Shown: piece by piece, positions 34,306 through 44,020 of the stretch | Position numbering within the stretch: the stretch's first letter is position 1 | Layout: each line of letters starts with the position of its first letter | Assembly (NCBI GenBank): GCA_013146195.2 | Contig: CM028382.1 | Coordinates: forward strand, 116,697,023-116,761,022 | Source of the DNA: Codonopsis lanceolata | Lineage: Eukaryota > Streptophyta > Magnoliopsida > Asterales > Campanulaceae | Direction: 5' to 3' | DNA: 64,000 bases | Notes under the pieces: generated by a model | Told to the model about the DNA's origin: nothing | The model's input: only the letters and a program-made list of their open reading frames with translations | The model's database searches: none | Position numbers and translations under genes: made by a program

Positions 34306-34804
34306 TATAATCGTTCGTTTTTTATGGAACATATGAATATGTTAACAAACTAACTAATACTGATCAACTGAATGAGTTTGACAGTTGAGTTTTTGAATAA
34401 GCTAAATGGTGAACAAACTTTCCGAATCTTGTCATTAGTGTTAGCTTTGACACCAACATTACTCATTTTCACCATTGACTTTCCAAACTCCACATTGAAT
34501 GTCAACCAAATCAACTCTCTAAGCCCCAAGAACCCCTGCACTAAATTTTGTGTTGATGGATCGTTCCATAAATTCTGGTCCGATTCAAGTATGTCTCGAC
34601 CACTCCTCAAGTTTGAGAAAAAATGAATTATCAAAATAGTGGGTACTCAGATGGGCGCCCATTCATCCCATCATACTTCATGGTTTTAAATGGACTTGCT
34701 TATTTGTACTCATTTAATTTTTGAAGTGTACTCATGCCCATTTTTCAATTGGCCGACAAATGAGCGTGGGCAAAAAGTATCAGCTCTAAAAAAAAATAGG
34801 TAAT

Positions 34805-35370
34805 GCTTGGGCTAATCTCATTTTGCATCAAAATATGGATATCTATATTACAATAGAATTCATTCTCATACATGTGCAATTGACTAAAGCTATTTAGGGG
34901 TTGAGATTAAATTATTTTAAAAATTTAATGGTTGGGATTCACTCTTACATTCACATGTATGAGAGTAGTTATCCATTTTTAACTCTCTATTTTCTCTCAC
35001 TTTATTACAAAGTCACCCCTTACAATTAATATTATGAGCAGTCACACCATGAGATTAATCTTCTAAACCACTACCCCTTACAAAACATCAACCTTATATT
35101 AATATAATCTCACAATAAAGCACAATTGATTGACTGTGACTATCTGACCATAAGGATTGATTCCGTCGCAAAATCAAACGTTCATAAGTCAGTTATATAT
35201 AAATCTTTACAAATAACTCCTCTCAACTATGTGTAGAGTTCGAATAGCGTCCCCCAACTACCACTTGAAGTAATGTACCCCTCAACTGTAACATTTTTTA
35301 AAATCGCACATTCTATTTAGGCGTTGGCGTTTCAATTGACGAAATCAGAAATACTGGCACCGTGATATGG
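34805..35370 (-). repeat. dispersed repeat, inverted relative of ~2730-3060
   Basis: It shares, in inverse orientation, stretches such as ATTACTTCAAGTGATAGTTG, TTACAGTTGAGGGGTACATT, TTAAAAATGGATAACTAC and AATCTCAACC. The left edge (CTCATTTTGCATCAAAATAT) also resembles the outer end of the foldback MITE at 27308. Confidence 0.5.
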
Positions 35371-35391
35371 CACGGAAACGAAGATCTAGTG

Positions 35392-35512
35392 GATACTCTA
35401 TGATGTGACACATTCTCATTGGTTGGACATTTTGTGGGTCCCACTATTCCAACCAATGAGATTGTGTCACGGCATAGAGTAGCCATATTTTAGTGCAAAA
35501 TGACATTGACCA
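35392..35512. mobile_element. foldback MITE, diverged copy of 27308-27454
   Basis: TACTCTATGATGTGACACAT and TCTCATTGGTTGGACATTTT on the left pair with CCAACCAATGAGATTGTGTC and GCATAGAGTAGCCATATTTT on the right. The outer left arm seen in the 27.3 kb copy is missing. It lies about 180 bp upstream of the NAC start codon. Confidence 0.65.
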
Positions 35513-35690
35513 AAAAATAAATAAAAATTAAAGAATCGGAAATTTGCAATTCCAAACCCTAAAATTTGCAGTAAGGAATTTTATATACAAGAAAAGTTGT
35601 AGGCTTGTAACCCTTGTTCAACGATCAACCTCAATCAGTCTTCTTACCCCTGCAAGTTTGATACTCCATAAAGAAACAGGGATTTTGAAG

Positions 35691-36777
35691 ATGGAAGGAA
35701 TGGATTTCGATCAGTTTGTGATAGGACAATTACACAATAGAATAGTACTAGAACAACCCGTTCGGATGAACAAGCTCATCATAGCAAACCTCAACGACCA
35801 CCATCCCCGAGATTTCTTTCCTCCGTCAGGTTGCCTTCGATTCTATGATTCTATCTGCTGCAGTGCTGCAAACATAATAACCACCAATTAAGTATTACTA
35901 GTACTTTTAACTTCATTCAACCTCCAACCAACTTTCTGATATAACCTTTGGGTGTTCATGTGCACTGTGCAAAGTCATGGCGGTGAGCGTTACGTTTTGA
36001 CCCCACTGCGACTCTTGCATGGAACGGTTTGTCCAGACCGTCGAGGAAGAAATGGCTACTTGAAGATGTCAAATTGTATGAGTATAAAGATCTTTGGCTC
36101 TGATGGGTTAGAAGGTTCCAAGCGAAACCTATCTTTCTACGATAATGGGCGTAAAACTTTCTGGAAAATGATCGAATACAGGCTAAGGAATCACCACCCC
36201 TGCTCTGTCTTATGTGATCATAAGGGAAGGGTAAGTGCAAATAGCAACCAGCTAGTACAAGTTTAGTTTTGGTATATTAGGTTTAAAGTATAATTTCTCT
36301 TTAGGTAAGCAGAGATATGCAGGAGAGAGGGAAGCAAGTTACTCATTTTCCGGAACTCAATTTACCTCTAACTTGTTAGAAACAAGTTACTCATTTTCCT
36401 GATTCCTGAACTATCGAACACCAAAATAATCTACAGAATGTTTTCTGAAAAACAGACGGAGCCTAAGACAAGAAAGTAACGGAAGAAGATAATGCAAAAC
36501 GAAGTACTAATGTTAAGCCCTCAAAATATCAAACTTTCTGATTTCATCAATATGTTGATATTTGATGCCTCGCCAAGAAAGATCAAAGCATAAAACCCAA
36601 TCATGATATCGATTAACAATTTAACATTGACTGGTGTGGTTTCCTTGACTGTTACTGATTCTTTGTAAGTTTTTCTTCTTGCGTATGCAGCAAGAAGAAT
36701 TGGTTATATGTAAAGTCTACGAAGATTTCAATGAAGAAGATCTATCCTCACAGATAAAGCAGATGGAGATTGATTAG
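35691..36777 (+). CDS. divergent NAC-domain protein, possibly a pseudogene
   Basis: This is a NAC-type plant transcription factor relic or truncated member. Exon 1 (35691-35829) encodes MEGMDFDQFVIGQLHNRIVL and EQPVRMNKL..ANLNDHHPRDFF, the NAC A-end/B region. Exon 2 (about 35950-36230) encodes WVFMCTVQSHGGERYVLT, RRGRNGYLKMSN, SDGLEGSKRNLSFYDNGRK and TFWKMIEYRL, matching NAC subdomains C and D. Exon 3 (36691-36777) encodes QEELVICKVYEDFNEEDL..QIKQMEID then stop, the subdomain E end. Exon 2 joins exon 3 cleanly (GTAAGT...ATGCAG, phase 0). Exon 1 to 2 is doubtful: no AG acceptor lies just before the WVFM codons, and a TGA stands in frame upstream at about 35935. The LPPGFRFHPTDEEL start motif of canonical NACs is absent, and there is no activation domain. 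Confidence 0.5.
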
Positions 36778-37530
36778 ATGGGTTGCCGCAGCAGCAGGTC
36801 TTCTGGTACTCACAAGCAGATAGAAACTTGTTAAACATAAAACATGCATTGAGGTTGATGGTTATAAATTTCCTTTCTACCAAGATTTACGACAACAGCA
36901 GTTTTTCCTAGCACTGTGTTTGTCATGGAATATCACTAAATCATCAAATAACAACTAATTTTGCAGACGGATATCAACAAGTTTCGGTGAAACTCGTAAT
37001 GAAAACAGAGTAAACATTCTTGCAACGAACGTTATCAATCTAATCCAAACAGTTACCTTATAGTCTTGGCTAGATTCGATCAATTCTTGTACATATAAAA
37101 TCATCATTGGTAAAGTTTATCTATCCTCCTCATAGTCCTGCTCATCTGCTCATCTGCTGCATAAAACATAACAATTTAGACACCATAAGCAAAAAAAAGA
37201 AGCTAATATGTTAAAATGCATAACTTACCGGAGCTAATTTGGAAACCACACATCTCCCACCTGTCAAAATAAGTGAACTCTGCAGCAAAGAGAAACCTGA
37301 AATGCTTCATGCTTCATGCTTGTATGCTACAACAATAAATTCAATGAATCTATTCTCGTAATACAATTATTTTTCAATTGACAAATCAATTCACTCCAAG
37401 AAATGCTCAATTTAAGCATATGAAACAAAACAAAATTCAATTACATTTAATTTTTCTAGCTAACATGAAACATACTAATGAATATGTATCCGATCACACC
37501 TCAATAAATTAACGGCGAAAGACTACACCT
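36778..37530. other. convergent 3' flanks of the NAC and DUF868 genes
   Basis: No coding region was recognised. It is AT-rich, with short repeats of CTCATCTGCTCATCTGCTGC at 37140-37160 and TTCATGCTTCATGCTT at 37306. Probably 3' UTR and spacer. Confidence 0.5.
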
Positions 37531-38436
37531 CTATTCGTTCTTCCAAGCACACAATATTAGCGAAAACCCGAGCCCTTGTGACTGAGAATCTTTTATCTGA
37601 GAACATGACCAACTCGATCCTGAAGAACTAGAGATAGACTGACTAGTATTAGTCCATAAGTTGTCCGCCGAGAGACAAGTTTGAAACAAGAAAACAGCAT
37701 TTCCCACCACGTTACCAAACAACCAACCATGAACATCCCAATACACTTCCACCGGCAATCCATCAACCGAAATGGTATAATTTCCACGAAACTTCCACCG
37801 GAGCCTCTTCACCTGCATCACAGCCTTGCTATCAATCCGGATGACGAGGGTCGGATCGTTACTACCCACCATGTCACACTCAATTGTGATATCATGCACT
37901 TGCCCTTTACCACAAAACTGAGCCTTTGCACAATAAAACTTCTTCCCGAAAATGTGTTCCTTTTTCGAGACGAAAACAGCATTACAAGCCACAGGGGTTG
38001 CATTAATCTTCTTGTAAACTTCATTTTCCAAATTCCCCAAGATCAAAACCAATTCCTGGTTTAAAACAACAGCTAGATAGAAACCCTCAATTGGTTCAGG
38101 CCCGGAAGCGAATTTAGCACAAGATAAGTCCCAATATATATTCGAATCCACATCTAAGCTTCTACACCCTTTCCTTTTGGAGAAGAGCCATGGCTTGATA
38201 TCGACTTTAGAGAGAGAAAGACTGGTGGAATCTTGGATTTCGACACTGAATCCTTGACCCATTAAGTTCTTGGTCCATGTAACAGTGATAATGAAGCTGG
38301 AGAGATTGCGCAATCGACATTGATAGACGCAAGTGACAAGATTAATTTGGGCGGTGGTTTTGTTAGCTATCGATGATGAGGATGAATCAGCAACTTGAAC
38401 GCCATTTTCGCCGAAGCAAGAAGGAAAATCCCTCAT
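37531..38436 (-). CDS. DUF868 family protein
   Basis: A single-exon gene of 301 residues, typical of the plant-specific DUF868 family, whose biochemical function is not known. Family-like stretches in order: MRDFPSCFGENGVQVADSSS, NLVTCVYQCRLRNLSSFIIT (residues ~30-50), TWTKNLMGQGFSVEI, KPWLFSKRKGCRSLDVDS, YWDLSCAKFASGPEPIEGFY, LVLILGNLENEVYKKI, VSKKEHIFGKKFYCAKAQF, VRIDSKAVMQVKRLRWKFRG-like (here VIRIDSKAVMQVKRLRWKFR), GLPVEVYWDVHGWLFG, AVFLFQTCLSADNLW and a serine-rich end closing GLGFSLILCAWKNE. There is no signal peptide or membrane segment. The frame is intact, and the start at MRDFPSCF is the family's usual start. It lies tail to tail with the NAC gene. 38437-38700 probably holds its 5' leader and promoter. 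Confidence 0.92.
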   Translation of the reverse strand: MRDFPSCFGENGVQVADSSSSSIANKTTAQINLVTCVYQCRLRNLSSFIITVTWTKNLMGQGFSVEIQDSTSLSLSKVDIKPWLFSKRKGCRSLDVDSNIYWDLSCAKFASGPEPIEGFYLAVVLNQELVLILGNLENEVYKKINATPVACNAVFVSKKEHIFGKKFYCAKAQFCGKGQVHDITIECDMVGSNDPTLVIRIDSKAVMQVKRLRWKFRGNYTISVDGLPVEVYWDVHGWLFGNVVGNAVFLFQTCLSADNLWTNTSQSISSSSGSSWSCSQIKDSQSQGLGFSLILCAWKNE

Positions 38437-39085
38437 TGTAACATGAATTGGGTGTTTCTGTTGTTGAAAATGAAAAGTTCGGAATGTTACTCATACAGGG
38501 AAGAGGCTTGAAAAAATGGTACTTGTAAGAATTGAGGATTAAGTCGGAGGCAATTTTCCCCACCCATTAAAGAAAAACAACAGTTGGCTTGAAAAGAACT
38601 GGGCGTTAGGTATATGAGGCTGAAGCTTAGACATCAGCCCACGTTCTAAAGTCTAAACAAGGTTTGATTTTGATTGAAGATGGAATGAGATAGCAGTAAT
38701 CACTAATCAGTACAAATTTGAGAGTGTAAAGCTGTAAATTTGTTTAAGACGTTATGTTTTAACTTCATTTTTTTCTTATGCTAATTTTATGATTTTATCA
38801 CCCATACCAATATTGAATAGACAAATATTTGGATAAGACCTTTTTTTATAAGATATCTCTAATCAATTCTTCATAGAGTTGACGGCTGTTGGATACATCA
38901 CTCCCCAATCAAATTTAAAACCGCACTAATAACCTAGCTCTAGCTTACAAACCCCCCCCCTCCCCCACTAACCTAACCTAACCCTACTTAAATCACTAGA
39001 GAAATAAATACAAATGTTGTTAACTCCTAACTGATGCCTTATTACAGTTTCTTAAAACTTAGCTTCTTTACATTTTCGGAATATA

Positions 39086-39264
39086 CTTCCTTTCTTCTGG
39101 GTAAAGAGTCTATTATTTTATTTTAGAATATTTTACTTAAAAAATTTATTTTAAAAAATTAAGATATAAAAATATTATTTTATTAAAAATATTATTTTCT
39201 TAAAAAATTTAATTTTCAAATAAAGACTAATATACCTCAATATATTTTCATAGAACAGAGGAAG
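39086..39264. mobile_element. Stowaway-like MITE, 179 bp
   Basis: It is flanked by TA. The left end CTTCCTTTCTTCTGGGTAAA and inverted right end CTTCCTCTGTTCTATGAAAA match the plant CTTCCTNYGTTCYG-type terminal motif. A related unit lies at 39406-39599. Confidence 0.5.
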
Positions 39265-39405
39265 TAATAACAAGAAAATATTTATAGTACAATATCATCT
39301 GATATTTATTGGATTTCAAATTTGTTAATTACGACTTACGAGGTGAGGTGTGAACCGTCAGTAAGTTGGCCTATGGTTTTGAATTTTGATACGCGTTAAA
39401 ATTTA

Positions 39406-39599
39406 CTTTCCTCATTTTGGTTAAAGAGTTCATCATTTTATTTTGCAATATTTCATTTAAAAAGTTTACTTTTAAAATTTAAGACATAAAAATATCATTT
39501 TATTATTAATGAACGATTATAAATATCATTTTCTTAAAAAGTTTGATTTTTAAACGGGAACTCTTTACCCGAAACCTGGAACCCAGAACGGAGAGGGAG
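39406..39599. mobile_element. second Stowaway-like unit
   Basis: The left end CTTTCCTCATTTTGGTTAAA and interior (AGTTCATCATTTTATTTT, AAAATTTAAGACATAAAAAT) resemble the 39086 unit. The right end, inverted, reads CTCCCTCTCCGTTCTGGGTT. TA is present at the left only. Confidence 0.4.
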
Positions 39600-39826
39600 C
39601 CATTTGATAGCCTGGATTAAGACCAAATAGGATTAATAAGCCAAGTTGTCTGATGTTTGATACACAATAGTTGGTCGGGACTAATAGCACGGGTTATCCG
39701 GATAAAGTCATTATCTCCTCACTATTAACACCAAACGGGAGATTGATATTATTAGCGTCCTCACTAAAAAAAATTAGGATTAACATTTATAATCTCAAAA
39801 TTACTCCCGATATATAAGTGAGGATA

Positions 39827-40166
39827 CTAAAGCATCCTTAATATGGTATATTCTTATACAACTTCTTAACTGGGTCTCACTGCCACCTACATACTTTTCT
39901 ATTCTTACACACTTAAATCTTCTTACACAAAAAATATTAAATTTAACACCATCTCAAATAAAATAAAAAACCCTCCCCCCTACACCCCTGACAGCCGCCA
40001 ACTTCCCTTTGATTTTTTCAACAAAAAGTAATTTCTTAATTAAGAAGTTAAATCTCTCTCTCTCTCTCTCTCTTTCCTAATTGGAGCAAAAAAAATCCTA
40101 ATGGCCATTATACATATTTTTCAAAGCTATAAAAAGTTCTTTTTGGAAATAATGAAGATGCTTTAG
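39827..40166. mobile_element. MITE with CTAAAGCATC termini, 340 bp
   Basis: CTAAAGCATCCTTAATATGG on the left and, inverted, CTAAAGCATCTTCATTATTT on the right, each flanked by TA (39825-39826, 40167-40168). The interior includes a CCC-rich stretch and a (CT)n run. No coding. Confidence 0.65.
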
Positions 40167-41045
40167 TAATATTGAGATTAATAATATTGTTTATTTTTAT
40201 CCGACTAATAAACACGTAAATTGTAATCACTGCAACTGTACTATTTATTAGTATGTGGTCAGTGGTGAGAGGACCATTCGTATCATTATCAATTTATGAT
40301 GCATATCAGTGTGAATGCTCCAAATAGTTTGAAATGGAATTGAATTAACGAGTGCAAATCAAACTCAAATTTCCATGATGACTATGACCAGACTGCAAGT
40401 GCCAAGTGTAGTGAAGACTGAAGACATTGTCAGACGACGTGGTCAGTTGAACCAAATTGTGCTCTCCGTGTTTATTTACGATAGCTTTGGCCTTTGAGAA
40501 TCAAAGAAACACCAATTTCCCATTTCTTTTCTTTTTTTTGTCTCTGTTTTAATAATTTATTTTTTCTGTAAATGTTATTTATAATAAAATGATTTTCTAA
40601 GTTCATCACAAAAGTATTTTAATTAGAATACTTTTAACAAAACTAAAATAATGTAAATATTTAAAATAATATAATTGTTCTATTTTTATTTTTTATTAGT
40701 TATAAAATAATTATCCTCTTCTAAAACTTTCCTTTTTAGAAACACATTTATCAAATCTATCGTTACTTTTTCTTCCTACTTTAATTATGATCACATATAT
40801 AAAGATATCAAAAAAAATCACATATAGCGGCCACATGAACAACAATGGATTTTTTATAAAACTAACTTGTATACTTTTTAAAAATGTTATTTGTAGCCTT
40901 TTTTCAACATCAACCGTATGTTTTTTTTATTATTTCTAACTTTCTTCTAATTTACTGTTTTGACTTTTAATTAAAATAATTTTATTTTTTAACATTTGTA
41001 AAATCGGTCTTAAATATTTATATTAATCTTTTTTATTTATAACTT

Positions 41046-41420
41046 AACTGGTACTGCTCACTTCTCTTAATAGAGATCGGGTTTCAAGTCTCACTAGAGA
41101 CACCCTGGACTTTACAACTTTCATAGAAAGGTCGGGTGTTCAAGTCTCTTCAGAGGTAATGTTGTTGTTCAAGCCTTACCCAAAGACTTCATTTAGCTGC
41201 TCGTTTATCTTAACGGAGAGGTCGAGTGTTCAAGCCCCACCAGAAGCACCCTGGTACATTACTACTCTCAACCGAGAAGTCGGGTGTTCAAAGTCTCACC
41301 AGAGGCACCATTTGTTCTAGACAGACCAAAGACATCATATATTTATAATTATAGTCTTTCAAGGTATTAATATATAAAAAAAGTAAGGGTTGGAGTAAGG
41401 TTTATGTCCCCTCCAAAAAA
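41046..41420 (+). mobile_element. tRNA(Lys)-derived multi-unit repeat, full copy
   Basis: This has the same structure as 32690-33075 in the opposite orientation. There is a degenerate box A region (TTAACTGGTACTGCTC), then CACTTCTCTTAATAGAGATC, GGGTTTCAAGTCTCAC, further units with AGGTCGGGTGTTCAAGTCTC, a GTTGTTCAAGCCTTACCC spacer unit, CTTAACGGAGAGGTCGAGTG with TTCAAGCCCCACCAGAAGCA, and CTCAACCGAGAAGTCGGGTG with TTCAAAGTCTCACCAGAGGC. The tail is GTCTTTCAAGGTATT, GGGTTGGAGTAAGGTTTATG and CCCCTCCA. CTCTTAAC followed by a GGGTTCAAGTCCC-like T-arm recalls tRNA-Lys(CUU). Confidence 0.65.
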
Positions 41421-41427
41421 ATGAATA

Positions 41428-41640
41428 TGATAAAATCTATCCAGTAGTAACCTATTTTGACAACAAAAAAAATAGTTTAAAAAAATTTTCATGAGAATTG
41501 ATGAATTCTAATCAAATGAAACACATCTAAATCAGATGTGATAAAATCTATCTGTAAATAATATTTTTACCGTGACAATTGATTCATAACCAAGTAAAAT
41601 ATATCTAAATAAAATGTGATAAAATCTAGCATGTAATACA
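41428..41640 (-). repeat. inverted copy of the Helitron minisatellite
   Basis: The minus strand reads AGATTTTATCACATCTGATT, AGATGTGTTTCATTTGATTA and CATCAATTCTCATGAAAA, matching the unit at 190-560. About three units are seen. It directly abuts the tRNA-derived repeat. Confidence 0.65.
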
Positions 41641-43280
41641 TACACATTATTAACGAATTAGGAATTCAACATTGCTAGTTTTACAACTATTTTTACAATT
41701 TGTCTTACAATTAAGCTTTAAAGAAGGGTAAAGTTGTCTTTGTTCAAAATAATTTTCCTCAATTTAAGGTTTAGTTGTAAAGAAAATTGTAGAATTAGTG
41801 GTAAGGATAGCATTTTCCTTAGGAATTATAACCAATAGACAATAGTAAACATCAATTTTAAAAATTGGGATACAATTGTACAGTAGAATTAGAATTAAAA
41901 TGCAGTGTGATGATATATTTAACGTCAGTTTTAAAGATATATAAAATAAGATAACATTCGTTAAACAATATCTAATATCTAAAATCTTAGCATATTAATT
42001 TTTACGTCATTAAATATGATATATTGATATGCTAATATCTTTACCTTATATATAAAAGATATATAAATAATCTAAGCATAACGTTAAAATATTTACCTTA
42101 TTTTAAAGATGTTGATATATTGATATGCTAATAGTTGTCATTATAATTTCATTAACATTCTAATTCGTCTTAAATATCATTAGTAAAGATATTGTAAATC
42201 TAATTTCATTCTTGTGACCTTAAAGAATATATTAAAATTGGGTAGGTCTCCTGTAATATCATCTTACGAATCTTAATTTGTAAGACGGAATTTTACTCTT
42301 TTAAAGCTCAATCCACCAATACACGGTGGGTTAGATAATTAAGATTCATCTTACAAAAAATATACTTAAAACCGTTTTACATAAGGTTTTTTGTTATTAA
42401 GGTTTTATTAAAGGTCTCAAATTATGAGGTTATTTGGTGTAAAGATATTGTTTTGATAAAATTTCATTTGATAATACAATATAAAAGAAACGATACTAAT
42501 TAAATAAATCTATTTTCCTATTAAATTAAATAAATCCAACATTTAATTTAAGCAAAAAAAATTATCATTTCACCGATTTTGGTAAAAAAAAAAAAACTTT
42601 GATGTGTAAAAACTTTTATATGTAAAACTTACCCTTCAATTTAAGCAAAAAAAAAAAAAAATACCATTTCACCGGAAGGTGATACGTGTTATAATTCCTT
42701 TAAAGCTATTAGCATTTCATAGAACGTCATCACATGGCAGCAACAACCATTATAATTCCTTTATAGATTTTATTTTATTTTATTTTTTATAACCATTATC
42801 CACTCATTTTATGATTTTATCAACATAGTATTCCCTACATCTAAAATTATTGTTTTATTTCACACAACACACGGATTAAGAAATTGCAGTTGACTTGATT
42901 ATTAGTATTTGTATAATATATAATTTTCTTTAAAACTCATATACATGTGATCATAATTACAATAGGAAGAAAAGGTGATGTTAAAATGATAAAAGTGTCA
43001 TTCTAGAAAGAAAAGTTAAATATTACTCTCTTTGTTCCAGATAAAAAGTTCATTATCCATTTTAAAATGTTTCACTTAAAGAGTTTACTTTCAAACTAAA
43101 ACGGTGAGAGTTGGATAATATGAGAGCCTCATATTACCGGTAGTAGTGTTAGTTTTATGGGGGAATTTCAAGTGGGTACAATTTTGAAAACATCTTTTCA
43201 TCTAGGACCATCAATTTTTTGGACATTTCATATAACTACAAATTGCTTGCCAAATGACAAAAATGCCATTAATGAAAACT
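41641..43280. other. AT-rich non-coding DNA
   Basis: No gene was recognised. There are A-runs at 42585 and 42645 associated with a short repeated phrase (ATTTAAGCAAAAAAAATTA... ATCATTTCACCG twice), and an ATGATATATTGATATGCTAA-like sequence repeated at about 42015 and 42110. 43020-43100 resembles one arm of a Stowaway-like unit. Confidence 0.45.
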
Positions 43281-43282
43281 CG

Positions 43283-43460
43283 ATGAAGCCTTGGCATCGA
43301 TGACGATGCCAAAAATATTTGATGCCAAATCTTGGCATCGTGAAATGTCCTTGGCATCGTAAATTAAAATTGTTATGCCAAAAATATTTCGATGCCAAAA
43401 ATATTTCGATGCCAAAAATATGCAAATCTTGGCATCGGTGAAATCTTGATGCCAAATCGA
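43283..43460. repeat. cluster of GATGCCAA/TTGGCATC words with a perfect hairpin
   Basis: Nine or so copies of GATGCCAA or its complement occur in 180 bp, several as CGATGCCAAAAATATTT in tandem (43383-43425). 43291-43312 is a hairpin, TTGGCATCG-ATGA-CGATGCCAA. No coding. Confidence 0.8.
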
Positions 43461-43758
43461 ATTCAATTTCATGACATGAATAAAAATCGAATTCAATTTC
43501 ATGTTTGACAGAGCATAGCTAGAAGAAGCAAATTTCAATAATGAAACCGTCGGTTTCTCTAAACATGTGGTAGGTGAAGAAGGACATAATTGCAGAACCT
43601 AGTGGTATTTTGTACCAAACAGTTTTGATTTTGATTTTTTATAGCTTAGTAAGTGCTCTGATAAGTGAACAGAACTGACAATTAGCATAATTAGGAGAGA
43701 GAAAATTCGAATAGCCTTTTGGAATTTGGAGTGATTGATTGAGTGAAGGCGTGTAGCT

Positions 43759-44020
43759 ATGCCTTTTCCGATGAAGATTTGATCGATTCTCGGACTTACC
43801 AAGAATCGATCCGAAACGGCCGCTAGCGGTGAAGCTGTCTTGAAGTCGAGGCTCAAGAGGCTCTTCGATCGTCAGTTCCCTAGTGTTACTGCGCATTTCG
43901 TCGATTGAGAAGCCGTGCGCTGAAGGTCGCGACGGAGGGAATGATTGAGAATTCGAGTCGAGCTCTGTTTATTTAGCAAAAATGGTTCAGATGTTAATTG
44001 GGGGCAGTGATGTACTTTCA
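43759..44020 (+). pseudogene. DUF506-type gene 5' fragment, disrupted
   Basis: The plus strand reads MPFPMKI, then a TGA where family members have a glutamine, then SILGLTKNRSETAASGEAVL, KSRLKRLFDRQFPSV. After a one-base frame shift it continues with RISSIEKPCAEGRDGG, and after another shift with LAKMVQMLIGGSD. This follows the start of plant DUF506 proteins (MPFPMKIQPID... SRLKRLFERQF... LAKMVQ...) as I remember them. Premature stop, at least two frameshifts and loss of the C-terminal two thirds mark it as a pseudogene. The GC content (CGATCCGAAACGGCCGC) stands out from the flanks. Confidence 0.6.

Larger units (their letters stand above)
32370..34790. mobile_element. possible element with GGGCG-rich ends enclosing a nest of smaller repeats
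   Basis: The left end has TTAGAGGTGGCAAATGGGCG, AATGGACGGGCAAATAAGTG and CTCATTTAATTACATGGGC. The right end (34650-34790), read inverted, has TTAGAGCTGATACTTTTTGC, AATGGGCATGAGTAC, AAATGAGTACAAATAAGCAA and GATGAATGGGCGCCCAT. The words match loosely in inverted order, as in the ends of some plant DNA transposons. The interior holds other repeats, and no transposase was recognised. The target duplication is unclear. Confidence 0.35.
38437..41040. other. non-coding intergenic DNA with several MITEs
   Basis: No gene was recognised. 38437-38700 is probably the DUF868 promoter. 39086-40166 holds three MITE-like units. 40050-40071 is a (CT)n run inside one of them. 40170-41040 is AT-rich with nothing identifiable. 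Confidence 0.5.

Noticed and set aside
34350..34634. Overlapping open frames on both strands (about 84 and 94 residues)
   Set aside because: Neither strand shows a recognisable domain. The position just inside a possible transposon end suggests repeat sequence rather than a gene.
43228..43538. Minus-strand open frames over the GATGCCAA cluster, with repeated FGI/FWH residues
   Set aside because: The repetition comes from the DNA word array; there is no homology-like sequence or gene structure.
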